NCBI RefSeq assembly: GCF_002163755.1
Contig: NZ_CP015863.1
Location: forward strand, 930,001-994,000
Direction of reading: 5' to 3'
Length of the DNA stretch: 64,000 nt
Origin: Vibrio campbellii CAIM 519 = NBRC 15631 = ATCC 25920
GTDB taxonomy: Bacteria; Pseudomonadota; Gammaproteobacteria; Enterobacterales; Vibrionaceae
Position 1 is the stretch's first letter. Every line of letters begins with the position of its first letter. Made by a program: the position numbers and the translations under genes. Below the pieces are notes generated by a model that searched no databases, had not been told where the DNA came from, and was given only the letters and a program-made list of their open reading frames with translations. Shown here in pieces: positions 1 through 6,561 of the stretch.

Positions 1-482
1 CCCTGCATTAGAAGGTGCTCACTCGGTATATTGTCTAACGGCAACTGTTGGTGGAACTCTTCTCTTTGACTCATTTTTAGTTGGTGGGTGAGCATGCGGT
101 CGAGTTTCTTGTGCAGTTGGTCGTGAGCATTCGGCCCATACCAAATACCCTCATGCAGTAAGTAGAACTTGATGGCCACTTCCCAATGCTCGTGTTGTTT
201 GGTTTCCTGATTCTTGAGGATCAAATCAACGGCGCCAATCGTGCGGCCAGTCGTGTCATTGAGTTGAATCTCTTCAGCAACCAATTCATATCGAGGCGAG
301 CAAGTCAGCAGCTTGGTGCAAAGGTGTTGGTAAAGGAAGCCAAGTCGTGGATTACCAGCGTAGTCTTCGTTGTCTGATAGAGGAGATGCCAGAAGATCTT
401 CTACAGTGGCAAATGGCGTTTGAAGTTTAAAAAGTGGCGGGGTGCAAGCAATCCATTGATAGAAACGTTGTAGAGAATTCAT
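1..482 (-). CDS. DUF1853 family protein (3' end cut by window edge)
   Basis: The leftward frame begins with ATG at 480-482 and stays open for 160 codons to the window edge, so the C-terminus is missing. Near residue 44 it reads NPRLGFLYQHL and further on HWEVAIKFYLL. This is the conserved pattern I associate with DUF1853, a family of uncharacterised proteins related in fold to PD-(D/E)XK-like nucleases; that relation is recalled, not visible here. It is divergent from the Nif3-like gene, with 132 bases between the two starts that must hold both promoters. No function is assigned. Confidence 0.8.
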   Translation of the reverse strand, partial: MNSLQRFYQWIACTPPLFKLQTPFATVEDLLASPLSDNEDYAGNPRLGFLYQHLCTKLLTCSPRYELVAEEIQLNDTTGRTIGAVDLILKNQETKQHEHWEVAIKFYLLHEGIWYGPNAHDQLHKKLDRMLTHQLKMSQREEFHQQLPLDNIPSEHLLMQ

Positions 483-614
483 CCATTATCCTTGTTGTCA
501 CTGGCATAGTCTTCCTATTGTATCGAAATTTATTTGAGTTGGGGATGTCACAACTGGCATCTAGATTGCGGTTCGATATACACTTTGCTCAAGCCACAAG
601 TATTGGAAGTAAAA

Positions 615-1373
615 ATGAATAACTTACAGCTGGAAAAGATCCTTAACCAGAAACTGTCGCCGCAACTTATCAAAGATTACGCGCCAAATGGTATGCAAGT
701 AGAAGGCAAATCAGAAATCAAACGCATTGTGACTGGAGTTACAGCCTCACAGGCATTGATCGACAAAGCCATCGAGTTAAAGGCAGATGCACTGCTTGTT
801 CACCACGGTTACTTTTGGAAAGGAGAGCCTGAGCCAATTCGTGGTATGAAAGGAAAGCGCATCCGTAGCTTGATTAAAAATGATATCAATCTATATGGTT
901 ACCACTTACCGTTAGACATTCATCCTGAGCTAGGTAATAACGCAGAACTTGCTCGCTTCCTAGATATTGAAGTGAAAGGCGGCTTGGAAGGGCACCCACA
1001 ATCGGTAGCGATGTTTGGGCGCTTGAAACAGGCAATGACAGGCGCTGACTTCGCACACAAAATCAATCAAGTCCTAAACCGTGAACCTTTGCATATTGCG
1101 CCTGACAATGCAGACAAAATGATTGAGACTGTTGGCTGGTGTACCGGCGGTGGTCAGGATTTTATTGAGCTTGCTGCTCAGCATGGATTAGATGCATTTA
1201 TTTCGGGCGAGATCTCAGAACGTACGACTTACACGGCTCGTGAATTGGATATCCATTACTTCTCTGCAGGTCATCACGCAACCGAACGTTACGGCATTAA
1301 AGCGCTAGGGGAATGGTTAGCGCAAGAGCATGGTTTAGACGTTACGTTTATTGATATTGATAACCCAGTATAG
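615..1373 (+). CDS. Nif3/YbgI-family metal-binding protein (GTP cyclohydrolase 1 type 2 homolog)
   Basis: A 252-aa protein of the Nif3-like family (E. coli YbgI). The frame is open further upstream, but ATG 615 is chosen because GGAAG lies just before it and the family consensus starts with a short Met-x-x-Leu helix (MNNLQLEKIL). Metal ligands are visible: HH at residues 63-64 in LLVHHGYFW, YHLPLDIHPELG around 96-106, and the C-terminal SAGHHATERYG. The family forms hexameric rings with a di-metal site. The 'GTP cyclohydrolase 1 type 2' name comes from database convention and the physiological substrate is not settled. Followed by an inverted repeat and a terminator. Confidence 0.9.
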   Translation: MNNLQLEKILNQKLSPQLIKDYAPNGMQVEGKSEIKRIVTGVTASQALIDKAIELKADALLVHHGYFWKGEPEPIRGMKGKRIRSLIKNDINLYGYHLPLDIHPELGNNAELARFLDIEVKGGLEGHPQSVAMFGRLKQAMTGADFAHKINQVLNREPLHIAPDNADKMIETVGWCTGGGQDFIELAAQHGLDAFISGEISERTTYTARELDIHYFSAGHHATERYGIKALGEWLAQEHGLDVTFIDIDNPV

Positions 1374-1394
1374 AAGGGAAGGGTTTTGTCCTTT

Positions 1395-1427
1395 GAGATG
1401 CGAAAGTGTTACGCAATTATCTCTCGC
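1395..1427. repeat. Inverted repeat between nif3-like gene and gltA
   Basis: GAGATGCGA is followed after about 15 bases by its reverse complement TCGCATCTC. It lies just after the Nif3-like stop codon and before the main terminator, and could help end that transcript. It is not followed by a T-run, so termination is only a guess. Confidence 0.45.
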
Positions 1428-1483
1428 ATCTCGAAGCGAAGCGTTCCACAGAGCGTAGCTCGTTCTCATCTCTTAAAAATAGA

Positions 1484-1511
1484 AAGGGTTGACGCTTTCA
1501 CGCCAACCCTT
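1484..1511. terminator. Bidirectional terminator hairpin (also a repeated element)
   Basis: AAGGGTTG (1484-1491) pairs with CAACCCTT (1504-1511) around the core acgctttcacgc. A-rich sequence precedes it and T-rich sequence follows it, so it can serve the Nif3-like gene (rightward) and gltA (leftward). The same core stem and loop recur at 23861-23888 behind argS. Confidence 0.75.
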
Positions 1512-1519
1512 ATTTTATT

Positions 1520-1554
1520 CGATTCTCGATTCTCGATTCTCGATTCTCGATTCT
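1520..1554. repeat. Tandem heptamer array (CGATTCT)5
   Basis: Five perfect copies of CGATTCT stand head to tail between the terminator hairpin and the gltA stop codon. The same heptamer with more copies is found in the same arrangement behind argS (23900-23955). Copy number would be expected to vary between strains by slippage. Confidence 0.9.
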
Positions 1555-1559
1555 AATCG

Positions 1560-2849
1560 TTACTCACGCTCGTGCAATGGAGAGAACTCACGCTGAGTTT
1601 CACCAGTGTATAGCTGACGAGGACGACCGATTCGGTTTAGTGGGTCGCTGTGCATTTCGTTCCAGTGAGCGATCCAACCGATAGTACGAGAAATCGCGAA
1701 GATTACCGTAAACATCGATACAGGAATACCGATTGCTTTTAGGATGATGCCAGAGTAGAAGTCTACGTTCGGGTAAAGCTTCTTAGACACGAAGTATTCG
1801 TCAGAAAGAGCAATGCGCTCAAGTTCCATTGCTACGTCTAGTAGTGGATCTTGGATGTTCAGCTCTTTAAGAACTTCGTGACATGTTTCACGCATTACTG
1901 TCGCACGTGGATCGTAGTTCTTGTAAACGCGGTGACCGAAGCCCATCAGACGGAATGGGTCATCTTTGTCTTTTGCACGCTCAACATACTCAGGAATGTT
2001 GTCTACGCTGCCGATCTCTTCAAGCATCTTCAGACACGCTTCGTTTGCACCACCGTGTGCAGGACCCCATAGAGAAGCAATACCAGCGGCAATACACGCG
2101 AATGGGTTCGCGCCAGAAGAACCAGATAGACGAACTGTCGACGTTGAAGCGTTTTGTTCGTGGTCTGCGTGAAGTGTGAAGATTTTATCCATCGCACGCG
2201 CAACAACAGGGTTTACTTCGTATTCTTCACATGGGTTTGCATACATCATGTGCAGGAAGTTTTCCGCGTAGTTTAGGTCGTTACGAGGGTAAATAAACGG
2301 CTGGCCGATTGAGTACTTGTAACACATCGCTGCCAGCGTTGGCATTTTAGACAGTAGACGGTACGCCGCAATTTCACGGTGCTCGTCGTTGTTGATATCT
2401 AGTGAATCGTGGTAGAAGGCCGCCAGTGCGCCAACTACGCCACACATTACTGCCATTGGGTGAGCGTCGCGACGGAAGCCATGGAAGAAGCTTGCGATCT
2501 GCTCGTGCACCATAGTATGGCGAGTAACAGTTGTTTTAAATTGCTCGTATTGCTCACGGGTAGGGGCTTCGCCATAAAGCAGGATGTAACATACTTCTAA
2601 GTAATCTGCGTTATTGGCTAATTGATCAATCGGGTAACCGCGGTGCAAAAGAATACCTTTGCCGCCATCGATGTATGTAATTGATGATTCACAAGATGCA
2701 GTGGCAAGAAAACCTGGGTCAAAAGTAAAGTAACCATTGGCTCCCAGTTTACGAACATCAATCACAGGTGTACCTAGCGTACCGTCCATAATTGGCAGTT
2801 CGATCGGCGCATGACCTTCAACATGAAGGGTAGCTTTCTTATCCGCCAT
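1560..2849 (-). CDS. gltA: Citrate synthase, type II (NADH-sensitive family)
   Basis: A 429-aa protein that condenses acetyl-CoA and oxaloacetate into citrate, the entry step of the TCA cycle, in the cytosol. The catalytic residues stand at the positions known from E. coli (one residue shifted): His265 in WGPAHGG, His306 in GFGHRVYKNYDPRA and Asp363 in NVDFYSG. Length matches the hexameric type II enzymes (427 aa in E. coli). It is transcribed away from sdhCDAB, the usual gammaproteobacterial arrangement, so both can share control from the 396-base space between them. It ends in the heptamer array and terminator. Confidence 0.98.
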   Translation of the reverse strand: MADKKATLHVEGHAPIELPIMDGTLGTPVIDVRKLGANGYFTFDPGFLATASCESSITYIDGGKGILLHRGYPIDQLANNADYLEVCYILLYGEAPTREQYEQFKTTVTRHTMVHEQIASFFHGFRRDAHPMAVMCGVVGALAAFYHDSLDINNDEHREIAAYRLLSKMPTLAAMCYKYSIGQPFIYPRNDLNYAENFLHMMYANPCEEYEVNPVVARAMDKIFTLHADHEQNASTSTVRLSGSSGANPFACIAAGIASLWGPAHGGANEACLKMLEEIGSVDNIPEYVERAKDKDDPFRLMGFGHRVYKNYDPRATVMRETCHEVLKELNIQDPLLDVAMELERIALSDEYFVSKKLYPNVDFYSGIILKAIGIPVSMFTVIFAISRTIGWIAHWNEMHSDPLNRIGRPRQLYTGETQREFSPLHERE

Positions 2850-3126
2850 AACAATCTCCTTTGTTTATTATTTAATCCGTCCAGGATGTTTATGTGCCAT
2901 TTTTGTACTGTTGTTAAAGCTTAAAGTCAATTTTTCTCCAGTTTTGTGTGCACTTGTTATGATTTTTCTCATGAAAATCGTTAAAAATCTGTTCTATGTA
3001 GCATAATTTGTTACATCAATTGTATTAGAATGTTGCTGGCCGTATATTGGCACAGAAAATTTTAGTGAAATCCTTATAAAATACGGGGCTGGAAACAAAA
3101 GTGAGGTTTGTCTACGGACTCCGTTT

Positions 3127-3141
3127 GTTAACAAAGTGTTT
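3127..3141 (+). promoter_or_regulatory. ArcA-like box 1 upstream of sdhC
   Basis: GTTAACAAAGTGTTT resembles the ArcA direct-repeat consensus GTTAATTAAATGTTA (two GTTA-like halves 11 bases apart). ArcA represses sdh in E. coli without oxygen. The site match is seen; binding is inferred. Confidence 0.5.
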
Positions 3142-3172
3142 ACAATTATCTCCGAGCTTATTACGAGTATTT

Positions 3173-3187
3173 GTTAACCAAATGTTA
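3173..3187 (+). promoter_or_regulatory. ArcA-like box 2 upstream of sdhC
   Basis: GTTAACCAAATGTTA matches the consensus GTTAATTAAATGTTA at 13 of 15 positions and lies about 60 bases before the sdhC start. With box 1 it forms a pair spaced 46 bases apart, which fits oligomeric ArcA binding. Confidence 0.6.
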
Positions 3188-3245
3188 ACTTTTGTACGTT
3201 TGGAAGCTGAAATTGGTTATAACAATAAATGCTCAATGGAGCTGA

Positions 3246-3638
3246 GTGAGCAAGCCCGTGAAAGAAAGAAAGTCAAGACCTGTTAATTTAGATTTACAGA
3301 CCATCCGCTTTCCTATCACAGCAATCGCGTCCATCCTACACCGTGTGTCGGGTGTGATTACGTTTGTTGCGGTGGGTATATTACTTTGGTTACTGTCTAT
3401 TTCTCTGTCATCCCCGATGGGTTTTATGGAAGCCGCTGACATCGTCGATAGCTTCTTCGTGAAATTCATTCTGTGGGGAATTTTAACTGCACTTGCCTAC
3501 CACATTGCTGGTGGTGTTCGTCATTTGTTGATGGACTTAGGTCACTTTGAAGAACTCGAGTCAGGCGCAATGAGCGCTAAAGTCTCGTTTGGTGCTACTG
3601 CAGTGTTATCACTATTGGCGGGGATCTTGGTATGGTAA
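3246..3638 (+). CDS. sdhC: Succinate dehydrogenase cytochrome b556 subunit
   Basis: A 130-aa inner-membrane subunit with three hydrophobic helices that anchors SdhAB and helps bind haem b and ubiquinone. SILHRVSG (about 29-36) is the quinone-site signature, and His86 in LAYHIAGGVRH is the expected haem ligand. The start is GTG 3246, preceded by GGAG; a second GTG four codons later is possible. The 3' end overlaps sdhD by 7 bases, so translation is probably coupled. First gene of sdhCDAB-sucAB. Confidence 0.95.
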   Translation: MSKPVKERKSRPVNLDLQTIRFPITAIASILHRVSGVITFVAVGILLWLLSISLSSPMGFMEAADIVDSFFVKFILWGILTALAYHIAGGVRHLLMDLGHFEELESGAMSAKVSFGATAVLSLLAGILVW

Positions 3639-3976
3639 AACACGTTTCTTCATTTGGTCGTAACGGTGTCCACGATTTCTTACTGATTCGTGCGTCAGCG
3701 ATCATTATGACTCTATACACGATTTATCTGGTGAGCTTCTGTGCTTTCTCAGATATCTCTTACGCATCTTGGACCCAATTCTTTGGTGGTACATTCACTA
3801 AAGTCTTCACCATGTTGGCACTTGTTTCGATTCTGATTCACGCGTGGATCGGTCTGTGGCAAGTATTAACGGATTACATTAAGTGCGCGAAACTTCGTGG
3901 CGCACTGCAACTTGGTGTTATTGCCGTGCTATTCGGCTATGTCTTCTCTGGTCTATTTATTCTGTGGGGTGCGTAA
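3632..3976 (+). CDS. sdhD: Succinate dehydrogenase hydrophobic membrane anchor subunit
   Basis: A 114-aa protein with three hydrophobic segments, at roughly 20-40, 55-75 and 90-112. It pairs with SdhC in the membrane and completes the haem and quinone site. It begins inside the end of sdhC, and its stop codon is followed at once by the GTG of sdhA, as expected for a tightly coupled operon. The N-terminal SSFGRNGVHDFLLIRASA matches the SdhD family. Confidence 0.95.
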   Translation: MVKHVSSFGRNGVHDFLLIRASAIIMTLYTIYLVSFCAFSDISYASWTQFFGGTFTKVFTMLALVSILIHAWIGLWQVLTDYIKCAKLRGALQLGVIAVLFGYVFSGLFILWGA

Positions 3977-5743
3977 GTGTCTATTCCAGTTCGTGAGTTT
4001 GATGCCGTAGTAATCGGCGCTGGTGGTGCAGGTATGCGCGCTGCACTACAAATTTCGGAGCAAGGCCTATCTTGTGCTTTGCTATCAAAAGTATTCCCAA
4101 CTCGTTCTCATACTGTATCCGCGCAAGGCGGTATTACGGTTGCGCTTGGTAACTCGCACAATGACGATTGGCAGTGGCATATGTACGACACAGTAAAAGG
4201 TTCTGATTACATTGGTGACCAGAATGCTATCGAGTACATGTGTAAGAATGGCCCTGAGTCGGTTATCGAGCTAGAAAAAATGGGTCTACCATTCTCTCGT
4301 TTCGATAACGGTTCTATCTACCAACGTCCATTTGGTGGCCAATCGAAAGAATTTGGTGGTGAGCAAGCGGCTCGTACTGCTGCTGCGGCAGACCGTACTG
4401 GTCACGCTCTTCTTCATACGCTTTACCAACAAAACGTTAAACACAAAACAACCATCTTCTCTGAGTGGTACGCACTAGACTTGGTTAAAAACCAAGATGG
4501 CGCGATCATGGGTTGTACTGCTATCTGTATGGAAACGGGCGAGATTTGTTACTTCAAATCGAAAGCAACTATCCTAGCAACAGGTGGCGCAGGTCGTATT
4601 TACGCCTCTACAACGAACGCTCACATCAATACTGGTGACGGTGTTGGTATGGCGCTGCGTGCTGGCGTTCCAATGCAAGACATGGAAATGTGGCAGTTCC
4701 ACCCAACGGGTATCGCTGGCGCAGGTGTTCTTGTTACTGAAGGTTGTCGTGGTGAAGGTGGTTACCTTCTAAATAAAGACGGCGAGCGCTTCATGGAGCG
4801 TTACGCACCAAACGCGAAAGACCTTGCTGGCCGTGACGTAGTAGCGCGTTCAATGATGATTGAAATCCGTGAAGGTCGTGGTTGTGACGGCCCTTGGGGT
4901 CCGCACATCAAGCTGAAACTGGATCATCTAGGTAAAGACGTTCTTGAATCTCGTCTACCAGGTATCTGTGAGCTTTCACGCACATTCGCGCATGTGGATC
5001 CAGTGAAAGAGCCAATTCCAGTAATCCCAACCTGTCACTACATGATGGGCGGTGTTCCAACACAAGTTTCAGGTCAAGCAATCAAGCAGACTGCTGACGG
5101 CAATGACGTTGAAGTTCAAGGTCTATACGCATGTGGTGAAATTGCTTCGGTATCAGTACACGGCGCAAACCGTCTGGGTGGTAACTCACTGCTCGACCTT
5201 GTGGTATTTGGTCGCGCGACAGGTCTACACCTTGGCGAAACATTGGCTGCTCAAGCTGAAGCTCGCCCAGCAACTGAATCTGACATTGAAGCTTCTCTAG
5301 CGCGTACTATGCGTTGGGAAAACAGCACTGGTGGTGAAGACCCAGTTCAAATCCGTAAAGATCTGCAATCTTGCATGCAAAACAGCTTCTCGGTATTCCG
5401 TGAAGGTGATGCAATGGCAACAGGTCTAGAAGAGCTGAAAGTGATCCGTGAGCGTCTGCAAAACGCACACCTTGCTGATAAGTCTTCTGAATTCAACACG
5501 CAACGTATCGAGTGTCTAGAGCTAGACAACTTGATGGAAACTGCATTCTCTACAGCTGTAGCGGCGAACTACCGTACAGAAAGCCGTGGTGCACATGCTC
5601 GTTTCGACTTCCCAGAGCGTGATGATGAAAACTGGTTATGCCACTCTATCTACAACCCGGAAACAGAAGCGATGACAAAGCGTGATGTAAACATGACGCC
5701 AGTTCACCGTGACGCTTTCCCACCGAAAGTACGTACATACTAA
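3977..5743 (+). CDS. sdhA: Succinate dehydrogenase flavoprotein subunit
   Basis: A 588-aa protein that oxidises succinate to fumarate on the cytoplasmic face of the inner membrane. The FAD-binding GAGGAGMRAAL is at 14-24, and His45 in RSHTVSAQGG is the expected covalent FAD attachment site. The length equals that of E. coli SdhA. The GTG start touches the sdhD stop codon. The rest of the FAD_binding_2 fold and the C-terminal helical domain are intact. It works with SdhB, encoded 9 bases downstream. Confidence 0.98.
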   Translation: MSIPVREFDAVVIGAGGAGMRAALQISEQGLSCALLSKVFPTRSHTVSAQGGITVALGNSHNDDWQWHMYDTVKGSDYIGDQNAIEYMCKNGPESVIELEKMGLPFSRFDNGSIYQRPFGGQSKEFGGEQAARTAAAADRTGHALLHTLYQQNVKHKTTIFSEWYALDLVKNQDGAIMGCTAICMETGEICYFKSKATILATGGAGRIYASTTNAHINTGDGVGMALRAGVPMQDMEMWQFHPTGIAGAGVLVTEGCRGEGGYLLNKDGERFMERYAPNAKDLAGRDVVARSMMIEIREGRGCDGPWGPHIKLKLDHLGKDVLESRLPGICELSRTFAHVDPVKEPIPVIPTCHYMMGGVPTQVSGQAIKQTADGNDVEVQGLYACGEIASVSVHGANRLGGNSLLDLVVFGRATGLHLGETLAAQAEARPATESDIEASLARTMRWENSTGGEDPVQIRKDLQSCMQNSFSVFREGDAMATGLEELKVIRERLQNAHLADKSSEFNTQRIECLELDNLMETAFSTAVAANYRTESRGAHARFDFPERDDENWLCHSIYNPETEAMTKRDVNMTPVHRDAFPPKVRTY

Positions 5744-5752
5744 GAGGAGGAA

Positions 5753-6469
5753 ATGACTATGAAACTGAACTTCTCTTTATACCGTTACAACCCGGATGTA
5801 GACACAAAACCTTACATGAAGGATTACACCCTTGAGGTGGAAGAAGGCTCAGACATGATGGTTCTGGATGCATTGATTCTGCTGAAAGAGCAAGATCCTA
5901 GCATCTCATTCCGTCGCTCATGTCGTGAAGGTGTTTGTGGCTCTGATGGCCTGAACATGAATGGTAAAAACGGTCTAGCGTGTATTACACCGCTTTCAGC
6001 ACTGCAGGGTGACAAGATTGTCATCCGACCATTACCAGGTCTACCAGTAGTACGCGATCTTATCGTTGACATGACGCAGTTCTACGATAACTATGCGAAA
6101 GTTAAGCCTTTCTTGATTGATGATGGTGCTCTACCACCTTCACGCGAGAACTTACAATCGCCAGATGAGCGTGCGCATTTAGATGGATTGTATGAATGTA
6201 TCATGTGTGCATGTTGTACAACTTCTTGTCCATCATTCTGGTGGAACCCAGATAAATTTATCGGTCCTGCAGGTCTTTTGGCGGCTTACCGTTGGCTAAT
6301 TGATAGCCGAGATACAGCGACTGATGAACGTTTGTCCGATCTTGATGATGCATTTAGCGTTTTTCGTTGCCATGGCATCATGAATTGTGTAAGTGTTTGT
6401 CCTAAGGGACTAAATCCTACGAAAGCCATCGGTCACATCAAGTCGATGCTGGTGAATCGTTCGATTTAA
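5753..6469 (+). CDS. sdhB: Succinate dehydrogenase iron-sulfur subunit
   Basis: A 238-aa protein carrying electrons from FAD to quinone. Three cysteine groups are visible: the 2Fe-2S set SCREGVCGSDG...LAC (Cys57, 62, 65, 77), then CIMCACCTTSCP, and CHGIMNCVSVCPKG near the C-terminus for the 4Fe-4S and 3Fe-4S clusters. A strong ribosome site (AAGAGGAGG) precedes ATG 5753; ATG 5759 is an alternative. About 92 bases separate it from sucA. Confidence 0.98.
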   Translation: MTMKLNFSLYRYNPDVDTKPYMKDYTLEVEEGSDMMVLDALILLKEQDPSISFRRSCREGVCGSDGLNMNGKNGLACITPLSALQGDKIVIRPLPGLPVVRDLIVDMTQFYDNYAKVKPFLIDDGALPPSRENLQSPDERAHLDGLYECIMCACCTTSCPSFWWNPDKFIGPAGLLAAYRWLIDSRDTATDERLSDLDDAFSVFRCHGIMNCVSVCPKGLNPTKAIGHIKSMLVNRSI

Positions 6470-6484
6470 TTAATAACAAAAATT

Positions 6485-6504
6485 GCCGCTCTACTTGGAG
6501 CGGC
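6485..6504 (+). terminator. Hairpin between sdhB and sucA (attenuator or processing site)
   Basis: GCCGCTC (6485-6491) pairs with GAGCGGC (6498-6504). Only TCTTAA follows, so it is not a classic strong terminator. In an sdh-suc operon such a structure may lower read-through or protect the sdh mRNA 3' end. Confidence 0.4.
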
Positions 6505-6561
6505 TCTTAATAGCTCGGCGCAGACCGAAGCAAACGTGAAAACTACTGGTTAAGGGAAAAT

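Larger units (their letters stand above)
2850..3245. promoter_or_regulatory. Divergent gltA / sdhC control region
   Basis: A 396-base A+T-rich non-coding region between the gltA start and the sdhC start. It contains two ArcA-like direct repeats close to sdhC (listed separately). A short open frame inside it (3101-3286) overlaps the sdhC start and shows no coding signs. I do not see a convincing CRP site or a clean -35/-10 pair. Confidence 0.7.

Noticed and set aside
1851..2600. Several open frames opposite gltA (73, 98, 68 and 63 codons)
   Set aside because: They lie entirely within the gltA coding sequence on the other strand, lack ribosome sites and family likeness, and follow the codon bias of gltA.
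3101..3286. 61-codon open frame before sdhC
   Set aside because: It overlaps the sdhC start and the ArcA-like boxes, with no ribosome site and an unlikely composition.
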